Positions 28,548 to 48,560 of a stretch of DNA of 64,000 bases are shown here, one piece after another. The notes below the pieces were generated by a model that had not been told where the DNA came from, did no database searches, and worked only from the letters and a program-made list of their open reading frames with translations. Source of the DNA: Sitta carolinensis (lineage: Eukaryota > Chordata > Aves > Passeriformes > Sittidae); the NCBI GenBank assembly GCA_032173965.1, contig CM063283.1, forward strand, positions 34,635,743 through 34,699,742. Direction: 5' to 3'. The position numbers and the translations under genes are program-made. The stretch's first letter is position 1. Each line of letters starts with the position of its first letter.

Positions 28548-31500
28548 GTAACACTTCAACATCGTTGGAGCACTGTGATCATCATGAATCACATTTTACC
28601 CACTGCCTGTTAATCCAAAGGGGAATCATTTCTGCTGGCACAATTTGTGAAAGAGTTTATATTTTCCTTAATAAAACACAGGTCTATCATTTATTACACA
28701 GATGCACTTGTTACAATAACATCATAGCAAAATCCACACTCTCATACTCATTTTGCATAAACATTGTGAAACTCATCCCAACCTGGTTCTACCTTGTCAA
28801 TTTGTTACCTTTGGTAACTGCTTTGTTTGTATTTTAGTGACAGTGTGATACAGCAAAAACCCACCAAGTACCGTGGGAAGAGTATTTACAATCACTCAGA
28901 ACTGGTTTAATTGTTCTGTTTGCCACAATACCCCACAAGCAGTAAAAGCAGGTTATGTTTTGACCAGAAAAAGATCTTTTCGTCTTTTTCTTTAAAAGCT
29001 GGTTGGGTCTGCAGCATCTCCCAGGTCTGAGAGACAGCGTGTCTGGGCCTCAAAACATCTCACTGCCTATTTGCTTGCAGAGCACCAGCAACCTTTGTCT
29101 GCCATATAGTTCATACCTTTTAAATCCAGTGGAGATTTGCTTTGCAGACCAGAATGACACACTCTTTCTAGGTCTGAAAAGAGAATGTCTGCAGATATGC
29201 AGCAGCAAGGAATATGTGGCTATGGGCATCACCTCCACATCTGCCGTAATTCAAAACCTGCAGCATCTTCAGCAGAGATGCCCGCCCAGGATGCAGCTCA
29301 CAGTAAAATACTGGTCACCAGTAGTTTGATGGCCACTATGCCAGATTTATTACCAACACAGTTCAGTGGGTCTTGGCCATTACCCAAAATTATGAGGACA
29401 CAGGTAGAGCTGTTTTCTCTGGCTCAAAACTGCCATACTGTCATCATCTCACAGAGAGGTGCCTTCAACTGTAACCAGATCAATAATACATCCTGATGGA
29501 GGAGGAAAGAGGCACAATTCTGTCAACCTCACCAGAAATCATGTTGTTTGTAGGGTTTTCATGTTGTTTTTGTCACTGATTTTAAGGTCTGGTATAAAGA
29601 AACAAAGAAAGTTTAAAGTCTAAAGTGAGACCCTGATCAAATTTTTAAAAGAAAGGAATTCCTTGCACTTTGAGGTAGAAAACAGTTAACAGAGCTGTAA
29701 TTTTGCAAGACTGCAAACCACTTAACACAAAAGGGACAGGAGAGCTGTAGCTCTACAACCCTCCCTGGGCATATTCCCTGGGGCAGGCTGAGGCCTCTAA
29801 CTCACAACTCTGGATAACCAAGATTCTGGATCAATGAAGAGAAAAACCTAGTACCATATATAAAATTAATAATGTATGTTGGAGTCGGAGTTTCTTCTAA
29901 TATAGGCCCATGATCATAAATCTGTGCACTTAAATAAGCCCTTCATCATCCTAAAACTTCCCTAGTGGTGAAGCTGACTGAGAGAAATCTGGCCTGCTGC
30001 TTCTTTGGACATGCTTATGTATTATTCGGAAGCAGCCTTTCAAGCAACAAATCCATCTGGTAGAGGCACTGCTTATGTGACTTCTGTTAGAAGTCCTCCT
30101 TTTCCCCAGACTGACAGCTCTGTTTGTTTCACCATCTAAGAGGAAGGAGAAGCAGTTTCATGTCCCCTATTCAGAGGGCTTCATCCACCCTCCTACATAT
30201 CATGGTGGCTGTAGTGACATTTTTTTTCAGTTGCAGTAAAAGCTGGTAAATTCATTTTTGGATAGTTCTCTGTCAGATTACTCATTGAATTACAACTTAT
30301 GATAATGTTACTTTTCTTGGGCATCTGCCTTGCAGCTAAAGGAGACTTGCTTCCCCTAAACAGCCTATTCCACACACCCACTCAATTCTTTGGATTCCTA
30401 AATATGAATACCAAGTAAGCCTGTTGGTGAAGGAGTATTTTACCAGTACAGTAGAAAAACATCTATAAATGACTTACACCACTGAGCTAAGTTATTCTTT
30501 ATAAACACTCTACAAGCATTGCTGTGAATTAGACAGGCTATATCAATACAAGGAAATCTTCCCAAAACAAATGAATGTACGTACCAGGGATTTTGGACAA
30601 AGCAGGTCATGGATTTACATCTTTTCACATTCTTGATGAACAAAACTATGCTGCATTCACATCTTCAGCACTGACCTTCCCAACACTTGTACAAATGGCA
30701 AGAATACCACATGTAGCTCTGTTATATGAGTCAGAAGAACCCCATGGTGTCTGGGCAAGTTTTGCAATGTCCCCCTGAAGCAAATTCTCTAAATACAAAC
30801 TCCAGAGTTTGAAATAATATGTACTGATCATTGCCAGCCAAATCTAGAGCATAAAACTATTTTTTTGCAGTCATGTGGGAAAAAATAGACATGGAATCTC
30901 AGTTTACCACATTTTTAATCTCAAATATAATCTCCTCTCAAAGTTATTTGACACTCATCCCCAAAAGTATACAATTTGTAGGTAAAATACCTAAACAAAC
31001 ATAAAGATAATGCACAAACCCCAGGTAAATTAGACTTCCAGTGACTTCAGTAGGCTTTGGATCAACATGGTCTTTTTCTTACTACATTTCTACTATTTTA
31101 AGTTTTCTACTACTTCTATCTAGAGTATGTTAGACATAATTACAGAAGATTTTTTTTAAATGGTACTTATTTAGTTACCTTCCTTTGTATCATGAAACTG
31201 GAGACAGTTGATTCCTGTCTCAGGTTAGTCCTAAAGTTGTAGAAAGCCTGTTTTCAATAGATTTAATTCCAGTATACAACAGGGTAAGTAAAAGCTGGAA
31301 ATTAATTTTGTTTGATGATTAAAAATTCGTATGAGAGTTACAGTATGGAAGCCAACCAGAATTTCAATCACAGAGAAGAACAACATCTGGCAAAATGCAG
31401 CATATCCTCCATCTTTAAGAAATTGTGATCTGTATTCAGCTCAACTAGTGTACAATATTCAAATGTGACCTCCATTTCTACCTAAACAATGATGCTACTC

Positions 31501-34500
31501 TCTGTCATTGAAGGAAGACAGATCTCCTGCTCTGAAGATGTTGCCATTTTTCAACTAGTCACTAATTTAAAGCCTGAAGTTTAAGATGGCTTATATCAAG
31601 TACTATGAACCTTACCTTGAAAGCACTTATAGCATGTTTAATAATGTTGAAAACACAAAGAGACAGATATGGTAACTAGAAACCTGAAAGCCGAAAAATG
31701 AGAGGTATCACTCACATTGGATCCCAGTGACAGCTATACCAATGTTTATTATCCCTGCAGCACTGCCCTATGTGGATATATCGGAGCTAGGCTGTTTGGC
31801 ATGCTCTGCAGGGTTTAGACAGGCTGTGTGCATTGACAGGATCAACTCTTAGGGTCTCAGGTACTTATGTTTTGGTAACACTACAAGAAAGTGTGAGGTC
31901 TTCTGTGTGCCTGGATATGCTCTGTCCCCTTCAAGGCTACAAAGAACAGGAGAAGCTATCTCATCTGCAAGGTACTTACTAGATAGCAAAAAGCTATGTC
32001 TTAGGGTATTTTCTTAACTTCAACCTGAGAAGGAGGCCTGTTTTCAAAACCAGTTAATCTAATCAGGCTTTTTTGGTGCAGATATAAATCTCCCCACTCT
32101 CTTAAAACTGTATGTTAGAAATTCCCATTTCAACTAGACAACAACAGATTTAAAACCTCACTGATAGCAATTCATCCACTCTTAGAAGTGTTCTCAGTCC
32201 TTAGAAAGTAACAGCTGCTCTGTGATTTCGATTCTTTGTATTGGTAGGGGCTGAGCCATTGCAATCACAGCAAACCCAGAGAACTCTACTGGACGGACTC
32301 CCCTTTTGCAGCTTTCTTCTTGAAAGTTGAGTATGTGGTAGGAGAAGACAATAGTAACAGTACTATTGCAGAAAAACAAATTAAGATCAAATCACAACTA
32401 TGTAATAATCAGGACAATCATTCGATCACAGTATAAACAATTTTATTTAAAAAAAAAACATTGAACATATTTCAAGAGCTCAGCTGCTATTGACAAAATG
32501 AATGAAGATAAGAGTGCCTTTGCCCTTACACTCTTCTAAGTCCACGCTTAGGGGGGTCCTCTGGAATGAGGAGCAAGGCTGTGTTTAAATCCTGTGTGAT
32601 TTAAACAGGCATTAGTTAATCCCCCTTGCAGATCAGAGCTCTGCTACTACAGAAGGTACTCTCATGAAAATGTACTACTATTCATTTAGTCTATACATTG
32701 CACTAATATAAAATAATGCTATTATGAACTGCTCAGCAGACTCTTCAGAGATGGTAACTCCAGACAATAAAAGAGAACTTCGTCTCCACATTCCACACAG
32801 GATTTACAACACTTCTCCTAAGTGGATGTGTATATTGCTAATCAGACATGTTAGCAAGAATTTGAATCAAAGGTGTATTTTTGCTCTGAAAAAGCTGCTG
32901 GAGGAAGAATTCAGTTTAAAATATATAATTACATTTCCTAAACTTAAATTTTCTGATAGCTTACATAATTCCTTTTTTCTTTGCTGCATATCATCAGCAA
33001 AAGAGAAGCATAAAGGGCGAGGGAACCATTCCATTAAAAACAGATTTACAGAAGGATAATTTCCCATTCTTCTCCTAACAGTATAGGATCTCTATTATAT
33101 ACCAGGTAGAATTCAAATATATATGTCTATTGGGATATAACTCTCTTAATCATTTATGACAGATGAAAAGACAGAAAAGATAAAATTAGTCCAATTAGTC
33201 CACGATTAACCCTAAACTGCACTTTTTCTATCATTACTGTCTAGTAATGAAATTCCTCTGCATCCCAGCAACACCCAATCAAACACTATAGCCCCCCTAA
33301 AACCTTATCTACTTGACATCTGTATTAAATTTCAGGTTAAATTTCTGGCAGGGGGCTTTTGTCAGAGAGTTCAGTTTACAGTTTCTGACTCCAATACCAT
33401 TCCAAAATGCCCCTCTTCTTTGTTCAAAACACTCACTCTTCTTTGCTCAAGAATATCTGCTGCCTATACTGAGGCAGACTGAAAAAGCTAAATCTTAGGC
33501 TCAAATCAAGGTCAAAAGCAGCACTTACCCTCCAGGAACCCTGTGGCTTTTGGATAAATATAGCAGGTGTCACAGTTATGTGACTGTCAGGAGGAACTGT
33601 CAACACTATTACCAAAAGCAGAAAAATGATACAAAACACTTAAAAATTAAAAGCTACTGTGAAACAGATTTTTCATACTTCTATGACACCATACGGGAAA
33701 AAATATCATGAGTGTTTATGATTAAGGAAAGTTCTAACAGAGGTTTAACTGACTGCCAAATACAGTAACATATTCGGAATATGTATCCTCACACAGAATT
33801 AAGGTTCAACACCAACCTTTCAAATCATGAAGCACTAACCAAAGAGTTGCTACTAGGAAAATGGGTAAAGTGACATATAGATGTCTGATATAGATGCCAT
33901 TATCATTACTGTTGTGAGGGTTAGGGCTTCTGCAACAATTCTTAAGCTAAGCAGACCAGCCTCTTCAGATTCCTTCAAGATAAACCAATGTCTCCTGACA
34001 CTAACTCAGAGCACATTCCTACATTTAAGCTTCCCTGAGGTGATTTAAGGTATCTCAAAGGAGACTTCTTAAGTAAATTTGCCTTATAAGTACCTTCCAC
34101 ACGTACACTGCATCAAGAACTGTACAAACATTTAACAAAGAGGCATTCTTTCCTTCTAACAAGCAACACAGGTATAAACTGGCAGAGGAGGAGAGAGGAG
34201 TATATTATCACCCAAGAGTATGGTACAACAAGGAAAGCATGAGAATGGCACAGAGACAAGAGTCAAAAGCACACAAATTGCAGAAGCACCATCAGTACAA
34301 CTACTACACTGCTGCAGCATCCTCCTGGCCCTGACTTATTGTTCAGGATAAAAGGTACGCTGCAGCATCTTTTAAGTGCTTCCATCACCTAAACCTGTCA
34401 TGACTACAATAAGCAGAAATGGGTTTGGACAATATAGTTTGAGATGTTTCTTCAAGCTTCTCTATAAAGAAACATTTTATTTCTTCCAAATAATTATTTC

Positions 34501-37500
34501 AGATTTATCAGCACCACATAACCCAAAAACAGGTAAAATATTTTGGTACTATGTCCAACACAACAAGAACACACGTGTCTACTTACAAATTAGGATTTTT
34601 TTTATTTATAAATAAACATCCATTTGTGACTATAGTGAAGTACTTCACATGTGTTTCAAAAGACATTAAGAAAACAACCATGAGGCAGTCTAAACACTGG
34701 CTATACAACTGCAATACATGAAGCAGAAATGACAAAACAGAAAACTGATGACACCACAGAGAACAGGCTGAAGCCAAGATTCTGCCACTCCACCATGCCT
34801 TGTCTCATGTGGCCTGCAAATCACTATATTCTGCCTTTCCTATGGGTTAGGAAGGAGGAACAAAAAACATGGAGAAGGTTTGCTAGCATTTCACAGAGCT
34901 GCTTGAAGGACATGGTGGACTTTTCCGAAGAAACAACATTAGGATGTTAGGATGCTAAGCCAAGTCCTCTGTACCTGAAGGCAACGACACAACAGATGAC
35001 TCAGTTGCTATCACCCACATAACAGCAGCCCACAAAACCCTGCCCTGCACTCACAGCAGACTTCGAATATTTTATGAAGAAAAAATAGCCTGAAGACAAA
35101 AGTCACAAATACATCAAGTGCCAACCAACTCTAAAATAAAACAAAACAAGAATTAAAAAAATATATTGTACCAGTCAGACACAAATTCTAAAGACCTACT
35201 ACTCAATCCTACTCTTTTATTAAGTCTGTACTGGGGTAGGAACTTGAGCCAAATGAAACTGGAACTACATTATATGAGCCACTCCTAAAGAATTAAACAA
35301 ATTAGATCCCCTAGCCCCTAAGAGCTTACTTTAACTTCTGACACAGATCTTTAAACGATTTTCAAGTGATTTTAAAGTAAGTGGCAACCAGCTAATACAA
35401 TTTAAAGTCAACTTGCGTGGCATAGTTTTACCACGTAAGTGATCTTGCACTTACTTTCTTGTGTGCTGATAATTTTCCTATGAAATGACAGCATCAATAT
35501 AAGTGCGTATTGTATTCTCTTATATGTGAAAAGCAATTCTAAACAGAAAAACCAAAACAATGCACACATATGCACAGAAGGGCCTACTTGTAGACAGCCT
35601 TATTTTAACACCTACAGTCTGGAGCAGAACCAATCCTTCAGCATGAAACAGCAAGGGCATGATTCAGTCATGTAAAACCGGAACGTAAGGCCATTTTAGG
35701 TGCTCCAGCTGATCCAGTTCAGTGAGGCTGTTGTGCAGATCCTGTATCTTACCCATCTGCCCATCTAGATACCTCAAGGATGCAAAAGAGTGTCAGATTA
35801 TGCATGGCACCCTCACTAAGATCGATGGATCACAGCCAAAGTGACTCAACTATGTAACTATGTATTCACTAGACACAAACCTAAAATTAGGTGAAATGAA
35901 CCTGGACCACTACGTGTTCTATGAATTCACATGAACACCTGAGACCCAACAACAAGGTCCATACAGTCAGACACAAGAGGAACAGTTCCATGTCTGGAAC
36001 TGGAAATTGAGACACAAAATTTATTTCCGAGGAAGATTCAATCACACAGATGTTCCTCTGTGATACAGATGCAACACAAAGCAATATTCTATGTATCTAA
36101 GATCAGCAGACACAACCAATAGAATTTACACCATTTCACCAGTGACTGAAATGTGGAACAAAACTTTTGTGCCTTTCACAGAAAGATACAGATAGCTACA
36201 AGTAGGTGAAAACACAAAAAGTTCCCCAAGCATCCTGTGTCCTCATTTTGGAGAATGAGCTTAGCTTCTAAACAAATGATTACAAACAAGGTCGGAAGTG
36301 CCATGGTTGAAGAAATAGGAGACAGTGAGAAACCATCTCTAAATGAAAGGCACCAGGGCTATTCTCGCAAAATGCAGAGGGTATTCAAAACTTGTTAAAA
36401 ATATAAAGTAATATTACATCCAAATCCTTCTCATGCTAAGTACTCCAAGTTTTTTCCTAATTAACAGAGAGAAGTTACTATCTCCAGACTCAGTCCACAA
36501 AACTGCTTCAGAACAGCTGGGGGGACTGTCCTTTGGCTTCTTCAGAGTAAGTGGACAGACAGTTACTCCCAGGTATCTAGCTTAAATTATTAAGGTTCAA
36601 CATTTAGTATCAAAAAAGGCTCCTACAAATCCTTACTGTACTTAACTCAAAAACAATCTGGCTTTCATCAACTACTTAGACAAAACTAAGAAAAAGCAAC
36701 TGATCTCTCCTATGTAGAAGAGGACACAACTCATCACCCTTTACAGAGGAATTTATCTGACTACACGAGGATATCTTCAAACTTATCCACTTCTAACTCT
36801 CTGAGTAACCATTTCAGAATTCTGCACTTCAAGGTACAAGTCTCCTCACCCTGAATACAGAATAGGCAGCAAAATCAACACTGGTACTTGGTACTACCTA
36901 ATGGGAAAAGACAAGTGAATACAAAGAAGCTGACTTTCTTTCCCAAAGTAGTAGAATTTGTTTTTTCCAAGTCAGACCGCAAATGCAATGGCCCCCTCTG
37001 CATTACAGGGACACACAGGGCTGGCTAACTGGCTGAGCAAACAGGCATCCACTTTCAAGCAAAAAGCTCTCCCAAAACTGTTTTTATACAGGTTTCTTTG
37101 GTGTTATGAAGTGGGGTCAGTCTGAGCTCAGCCAGCTGTGCAGACTTGGTTAACAGGTACTTTACATTGTAAAAGTGGTAATGGTGGTCTGAATTCACCA
37201 GTGAACATCATCGAATACCTCTACAGTCTTGGTAACACAGAACAGACTTAAAAATACATAAAACAGATAAAACAAATACTATGCTCAATGTTATTTTAAA
37301 AATTGTTACCCCATATCAGCTTTCTGTGACCTCACACAGCCAAATACTCCCATCATAGTACAAAACATTCAAGAACTTGTTGCAGTATACTTTGTGACTT
37401 AATTCCTTCAACATTACTAAAAATGTAATCTTTAAATGCTGCAAGTCTTTTTTTAAAACAGCAACTATCTAGGTTGGAACTATTTTTTTGCTGAAAAAAC

Positions 37501-40500
37501 TATTTTTTGTTCCACAGGCATACTTTCACTATTTTTTCCCCTAAGACTTTTTAAGCTTGAAGCTTTCAGTGAACCATTCCATTAGCGTGATAAATCCACA
37601 TGCAAAAGTCTTTTAGAATAGCTTAGTGACCTCACTAAGAGTAAATATTCCCCAAGAAAACATTTTCTGTAATTAAAATTTTACAAGAACATCCCATTCT
37701 ACTAGTAAAATTAAGATAATAACATTTTAAAAGAAGTTCATGAAGGAAAAAAAAAAAGAGAACACTCAGGAATTTTATTTTTATAAACTCCTATGTCTCT
37801 GTCATTTGTATTACTAACTCACCTTCTGTCTTATACATAAAAAGATCAAGCAAATCTGTGAATGCCTCTGCCTGCCCCACAAGTATTCATATTAGAGCTT
37901 ACTGACTACATTTCATTATCAGGTGGAGTAAAAAGGATTTTATTTCATTACAAGAACTTTTGCATAAACCCTTAGGTGAAAGCAAATGACTAGTGTAAAT
38001 GTCTTATTTCCATGAAACATGAACAGAAGTACTGAATGTGGAACACTTAGGAATGCAAGTGCAAATAATCAACTTCTTTCTAATATATTAAATACAAAGG
38101 CAGTTGCCAAGAAGAAGGACTGCATAACAAACCTACAGGACTGTAGACTATATCCCAGAAATAACTAACCAAAAGATACTTAAGGATCATGGCATAAAAA
38201 CACAAAAACATACACATCCCAGTGTGAACAAAAGCTTTCCAAAAGATGCAATATTGTGAAGACAAGAACCAAAGTGCTCCCTAAAAGTGAAAATACAGAA
38301 ATAAACCTTTCAGTAAAGAAGCAGTGCTACCTCTACCACATTTGTCTGCATTCTGGAATGTTATTCCCAGCTCTCTTCTGCAGACATCAAAAACAGACCA
38401 TGAAAGAAAGACAACATGAAAGACAAAAGCTGTAACAATAATTTGGGGACTAACAAATAGTGAGCAAAACACATAAGATTATCAGAAGCAAAAATGAAAT
38501 GACAGCATCCAGAACAAGTCCACTTTTGAAAAGATCATTGTTTCAATAGAAAAAAGTATCTCTAGAGGATAAGCTTACAAATGCCCTCAAGTCAATTATT
38601 AAAACCTAAGTTTCTTTTAATTTCTATAGACTAGAGCAGTTGCACACTTTAGAAGCCAACCCAGGGATTATACTCTAGTAGAAACATTAAATGTGCCGGC
38701 ACTTTTAGCATAAAGTAGTGCTGATGCTACTTCTATTGCTTCTAGACATACTGCATTGTAAGGCGTGAACTTACATTGTGAGTATAAATTATTTTAAATA
38801 AGAGTAAGCCTACTGAAATCCTCAGATGAAATTTAACAGTGTTTCTAGCTGTTTAACCACTCATACTGAGATGATAATCCCAGCTCAGAAGTCAGCATGG
38901 ATTAAAAAAAACACACTCTATAATGCGATGGCTGTCTTCTCAATTGAGTCAATATCTAACACCACCTCTCTACCTTTACAGACACTTCAGAATTCAGTTT
39001 CCTCCTGCAAGCATAATGATAACCAGAACTCTATTCTAAGCAAATAACTATGGGCTGCACAATAATCAATCCAAGTATGAAATTAAATTCTTAAATAGTA
39101 TGTATATTAAAGTAATATGCCTATTATTATTAATATTATAATATATATAATATAATAAAAAGTAGAAATCATATTGAAGAGCTGTAGTAAAAAGGCAAGA
39201 GATGTCTCTGAAGTTAATCAAAAGTTAAGTGTCTGATCTTCTATGCATTTTTTGTGTAAGGGTTTTAAACCAAACACTTCTATCTTCAAGTGTACTTGCA
39301 GACTAGCAATGTTACAATGACAAAGAAAAATATTCTGTTTCAAATGCAAGTGATGTAACAAACCTGAGTTTTTCCAAATTGAAATACACAAATCCTCATC
39401 AGCTGTGCTAGAAAATCTAGAGATATCAGCATTTGCAAAACCTCTAAGAAGTGCTTGGAATTATGCAGCTGTTACAACAAATTACTTCAAGTAAATGAAA
39501 TCTATTAGGTAGTAACTGCTGTGCATGAATAGGTGCACTCCAAGCACTATGCCTGTACTGCAGCAGAAGATGCCTAAAGAGCGAGACCTCCAAGACATCA
39601 CATTCCTCAAAAGGTGCTGAGATGTGGATAAGAGCTATGGTTGCTTATCATTTTTTATTACCAGAAACATACACAAAAAGGAAGCAAACCTCTCATGCCA
39701 CTTTTTTCATTCCTTCTAGAGTTTTACACATTTTATTTATGAGATGGAAACAACAATCATCTATAAAATTTTGCACGATTACTTCCTGCCTCAAAAGCAT
39801 TTTACATAGAACTAACCTGCATTATATATTAGCAAGAAAGGTAAATGAAATTTTATTAATCCAATTCTGAGTATCAACACACACATCTGATCCATCAATA
39901 GACAGGAAATAAAATTAAACCTAATAAATCTACTTTAAGAAAAAAACAAACAAAAATCCACCTTGCCTTTGTTTCAGTACTGAATCCAGCTCAAGCATGC
40001 AAGATAAAAACTTCTGTTCACTTACAGTAATTTTTGTTCATTTCTGGTGTTAACAGACTACAGCACTAAAGTTCCCTACAACAGTGGTTTTTAACAGTTG
40101 AAGAGTATTCCATATCTCAAAGACTCCAAATAATTGTTTCACTATGAACCCATGGAAAGTGGAATAGAGTTTGGATAAGGGGAGAGAACACTGCCTCCTC
40201 CTGCATAAACCACGAGTTTCACATCCCGGTAAAACCTTCTGCCTGGGGCCCAACCAGCTGTTACCTACCAGATTTTTTTTTCATAACAGATAAAAAGAAC
40301 ATCAAAATAAATCATTTTGTTTGGTCTCCTCCCAATTTTTCTTCTGGGTACACTGTATGTTTGGATATCAACCTTAAATAATATTTAACATTTGGATCCA
40401 ACACAATAACAAATAAAATTCCTCTAATGAGAATCTTTGTTTTGTGGAACTCTAAGCAATGGAGAGAAACTGCAATGGATCTGTTTGACAACATATATCA

Positions 40501-43500
40501 TCATCCACAGATGACATAACAGCATCCATCCTGAAGCACAATAATAATTTAAGAAAGAAAACAGAGTTTACCTCTTTAAACTACAAACTACTGCAGCCAA
40601 CTGCAAAACCTACAGACTTCAGCTGCCTACTGTTCTTAAAACTCTGAAATGGTATTTCAGAATAAGAAGTCACCTAAGCCACATTCTGAACCTAGCCAGT
40701 ATTTCACATTCCCCAATAAAGAGGAGCTTCCTATCTGGAAGGCTGAATTGGACGAGTTACACTGAGGCCCTGCATAAAAGCTGAGCTCCTACAGACTGAC
40801 TCCTTGCTAAGCCTCTTAAGTCCTCAGTTTTTCCACCTGCCTTGCTTCAGAGCTTTTTGCAGAAGTGAGGTTAGGCAGGGTATCTTCAGCCAGGGAGTCA
40901 GTCACCACCATCTCATCAGTTTCAGAGGGGTTATACCAATTTACATCAGCTAGGAAGTTTACACGTCACATGTCTTTGCTCACTGAACTTAACGCATGTC
41001 CCAACATCTTCAACTACTGCCAAGAAAACACAGAAGAGGTTCTACCACACCATTAACACTGTTAGGTGGCCCTGTTCACTTCAATTAACATAAAAAAAGC
41101 GAGCTAATTGACCCTAGGATATATAGAGAACTGCTGTAAGCATAACAAACCAGAGAGGTTTCAAACAGAAGATAACTGACAAAGTGCAAGAAGAAAGATG
41201 CAATGCAGTCCAGCCCACAGAGATAAAACTGAAACAAATAACAAACGTTACCTCATCACTATGATTGTTCATGGAAAACAGGAACGATTCCAAGCAAAGA
41301 TCTTATCATAGGAGGTTACATTTAACCTTCATCCTCCTTAAAGCTAGCATGCTTAATCCACAGAAACAGTGTTTGTAGTAAGCCTAGTTCATTAGAAACA
41401 TTATAAAAGCTTTACCTACTTAGTGGCAGACCAGCAGAATGCTGGGAAGCTTGCCCAAGTTCTCACAGAGGTTCACAGAAGAACTACCTGCTGGAGACCA
41501 CGTCTGTGCTTATAATAAAACTTAAGGATTTATGCCAAGATAAATTCTTAACTTCCACCATGAAATACTCAAAACAGTCATTTTCACTAGAAAAGAAACA
41601 GGCTGGTGAGTGCAGCAAAATGAAAAGAAAATACCACCATTCAAGTGATTTTCTGGCCTGAAAAACCAAGTACCTGTTGGACTGTTTCACTGCCTTGGAC
41701 TGCTTTTGCACAAGCCCTCTCCCAAGACTTTTCGCCTTGTTATGAGATATCCTAATGCTGGGATATTTCAAAAAACAAATGAAATCTTTTATGAAATTAA
41801 CGATGTAATGAGGACAGGATTAAAAATCTTAGTAAGAGAACAGGAATTAGTTACAACTCAAAAATAAGACTGGCAATTTTTTTTTTTCCTCACAGTTCTT
41901 CTCTCTGCATGAACTTGTTCAGATATGCTGACCTTGCAATCAAAAATCAATTTTTACTGCTTTTTATTTCCATGTGCACTCTGGTGTCTGAAGAGCTGTA
42001 ACAACTAAACTGGTTTAATTATTGGCTAATGCACAATGCACTACGCGAATTCTACCGATAAGCCATTTCAGAAATCATACTCTGGTACACTACAGATGTT
42101 TTCTGACTACTCATTTAATAGTTCTCAAGTATGTCAATGTTAACCATTGATTCAGAGCCAAGCAGAAGAGGCACAACTAGACTTCAAAATACCTTGAAAA
42201 TGCCCTTGCAAAGCATATGGCTAAAAGGGAAAAACACCATTCAACTTACAAGTACAAAGTTTGAAACTTTAGTAGCAGAAAGAAAGAATGCCATACTTAG
42301 TGAGCCACTTATAAAATCTCCATGGATTATGTGTACGTATTTATACATATATATTACTGACTGAGTGCACTGCAGAACAAAACACAAGAAAGTCAGGTTA
42401 AAGAAAGTTTGCTGTACTTCAAAAACCAAAGTATTAGATTAATACAAAAGTCTCACATCTGGTTGAAAAACTAAAGAATAAATAAATATGGCAAAACAAC
42501 TTCTAAAATTTAAGAGTAAGAAGGATGACATTTGCTTATTATGAATTACTTACAAAGGTACAGGAGCTAAAAGGAAATACTTAGAAATATGAGTGTTAAT
42601 CAAGTCTTAACTGATGTATTAATTAAAGCAATTTTACCAAAGAATTGCTGCAGTATAAACACAAGTTTATTCCCTCCCTGAACATACTGCTCCCATAATA
42701 GGCTTTATTTATAGCATATAATTTCTCAGAAACTTTTTTACAGAGCTCAGGAAATTCATGAGCCAATCGCCATGAGCAGAACATATGGATCAGAGAAACT
42801 CATTGTCAACATAACTTGGTGACATATGCCATTTGCTGTGACTTCTGCAGAGAGTGAGACTGAACTGATAACGATAGAGTGATTTTAATTTGAAACCTTT
42901 ACTGCCTATTCAATTTAAATAAATCCTTTTAAGGGAAAAAATAGGTCATGCAATCCTTTTGCTTGTTTCTACACTGACATTACAGGCTTGACTCAATTGT
43001 CCATACTCAGATGTGCCTGCCCACCTGAGAGGCCCTTGGGGAGGCCAAGGTATCATTAAAGGACAGTAAAAACACAGGACCTTTGGAAGGTCTGCGTCTG
43101 TCCTGAACAGAAAACAGGGTAACAGGCCATCTCAAAGGGCACTAGTTACCTATGTGGGGCAATGTAAACAGAGCTTCTACACCAGATTGCACTCCACTGT
43201 TGGATGCCCAACCCCACACAGATCAGGTGAGCACATGGGGTTGAGTGCCAAGCACCCACTACTGTCAGTGGACTCGAGAGAGCTACAAAATTAATTTTAC
43301 AGTCAATACCTAAACCTTGACACCTGAGCAGCTCCCTGATTCCTCTGACTCAACACACAAAAGTTCCATTGATAGTCAAACATGATACTCAGCTCACCCT
43401 ACAGACACCTGAACTCAGATAACTAATTAACAAGCCAAAGTCCACCCTAAAACTAGATGGGATGATTACCAATATAGAAACCACAGCTTGGCCCACATAA

Positions 43501-44408
43501 CTTGGGGCAAATAAGCTCAACTAAATATTTCTAGATCAATAATCATTGTAGGATCCTTTATAGACAATGCAAAGAGGCCAATGCCTTCAGACCCTAATTC
43601 AGTTAAATGCCTGATTTTGGTTAAGACTTATCCACAGCTACCCATATCCTCCAAAGCATACAGGAACATGCTCAATCTCTCTTAATGGCGGCTGCAGCTA
43701 ACTTATACAGCCATATGTTCATGCTGTCAGTAGCTTTATTCCTTCTTCTATCATGTTCCTGTATTGTTCATTCTCTTCTTCTTTCCTAGTGAGTTATAAA
43801 CCTTAACACCTTCCCTTAATTGCCTTCCTCAACAACACTTAATACAATCTTAATGAGATCCCAGATGGTAAGAAAGTAAGAAAGTGCTGTCTGGTATTTA
43901 TTTAAAACAAAAGTCAGAGCACACAGAGAACCCTACAAGCTCACCAGCACTGATCAGCCATCAGACGGATTCCAGTACCTGAGATTACTGAGAGGCAAAC
44001 AAAACAGCACTTACAGCCAAGTTACAGCTCTTCTGTGCTATACTTAGCAAAGTTCTGACACTACATTAGATGTTGACAAATACACCCTTAAAGATTTATA
44101 ACCCCATGATAATTCTGACTTTACAAAAAAATTAAAAGCACCCTTTTTCAAACCTCAACAGATATAACAATAGTAAAGTTAGCATCGATATTTCCCTGCC
44201 AGGAGGTCCTCTATTTTAAGCCACAGATGAAAACTGACAAGTTAGAACAACAAGTTGTGCAGGAGAAAAAATGGATAACAAAGAATGCAAATACTTTAAA
44301 AACTGCATGATCAGAAACGAAAAAATTCAAACATTTGTTAGCACTTCTGTAATGAAGAGTTGCATACATATGAAGAAACTGCACATCTGCCATGTGTAAA
44401 GCCTCCTA

Positions 44409-48560
<4,152 letters not shown>

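Noticed and set aside
28466..28837. 123-codon plus-strand frame
   Set aside because: It starts inside LTR U5 and runs across the target duplication into flanking DNA, so it cannot be an old gene; no domain seen.
39120..39165. TA-rich run as an origin or hairpin element
   Set aside because: It is short, imperfect TA-type low-complexity DNA with no partner features.
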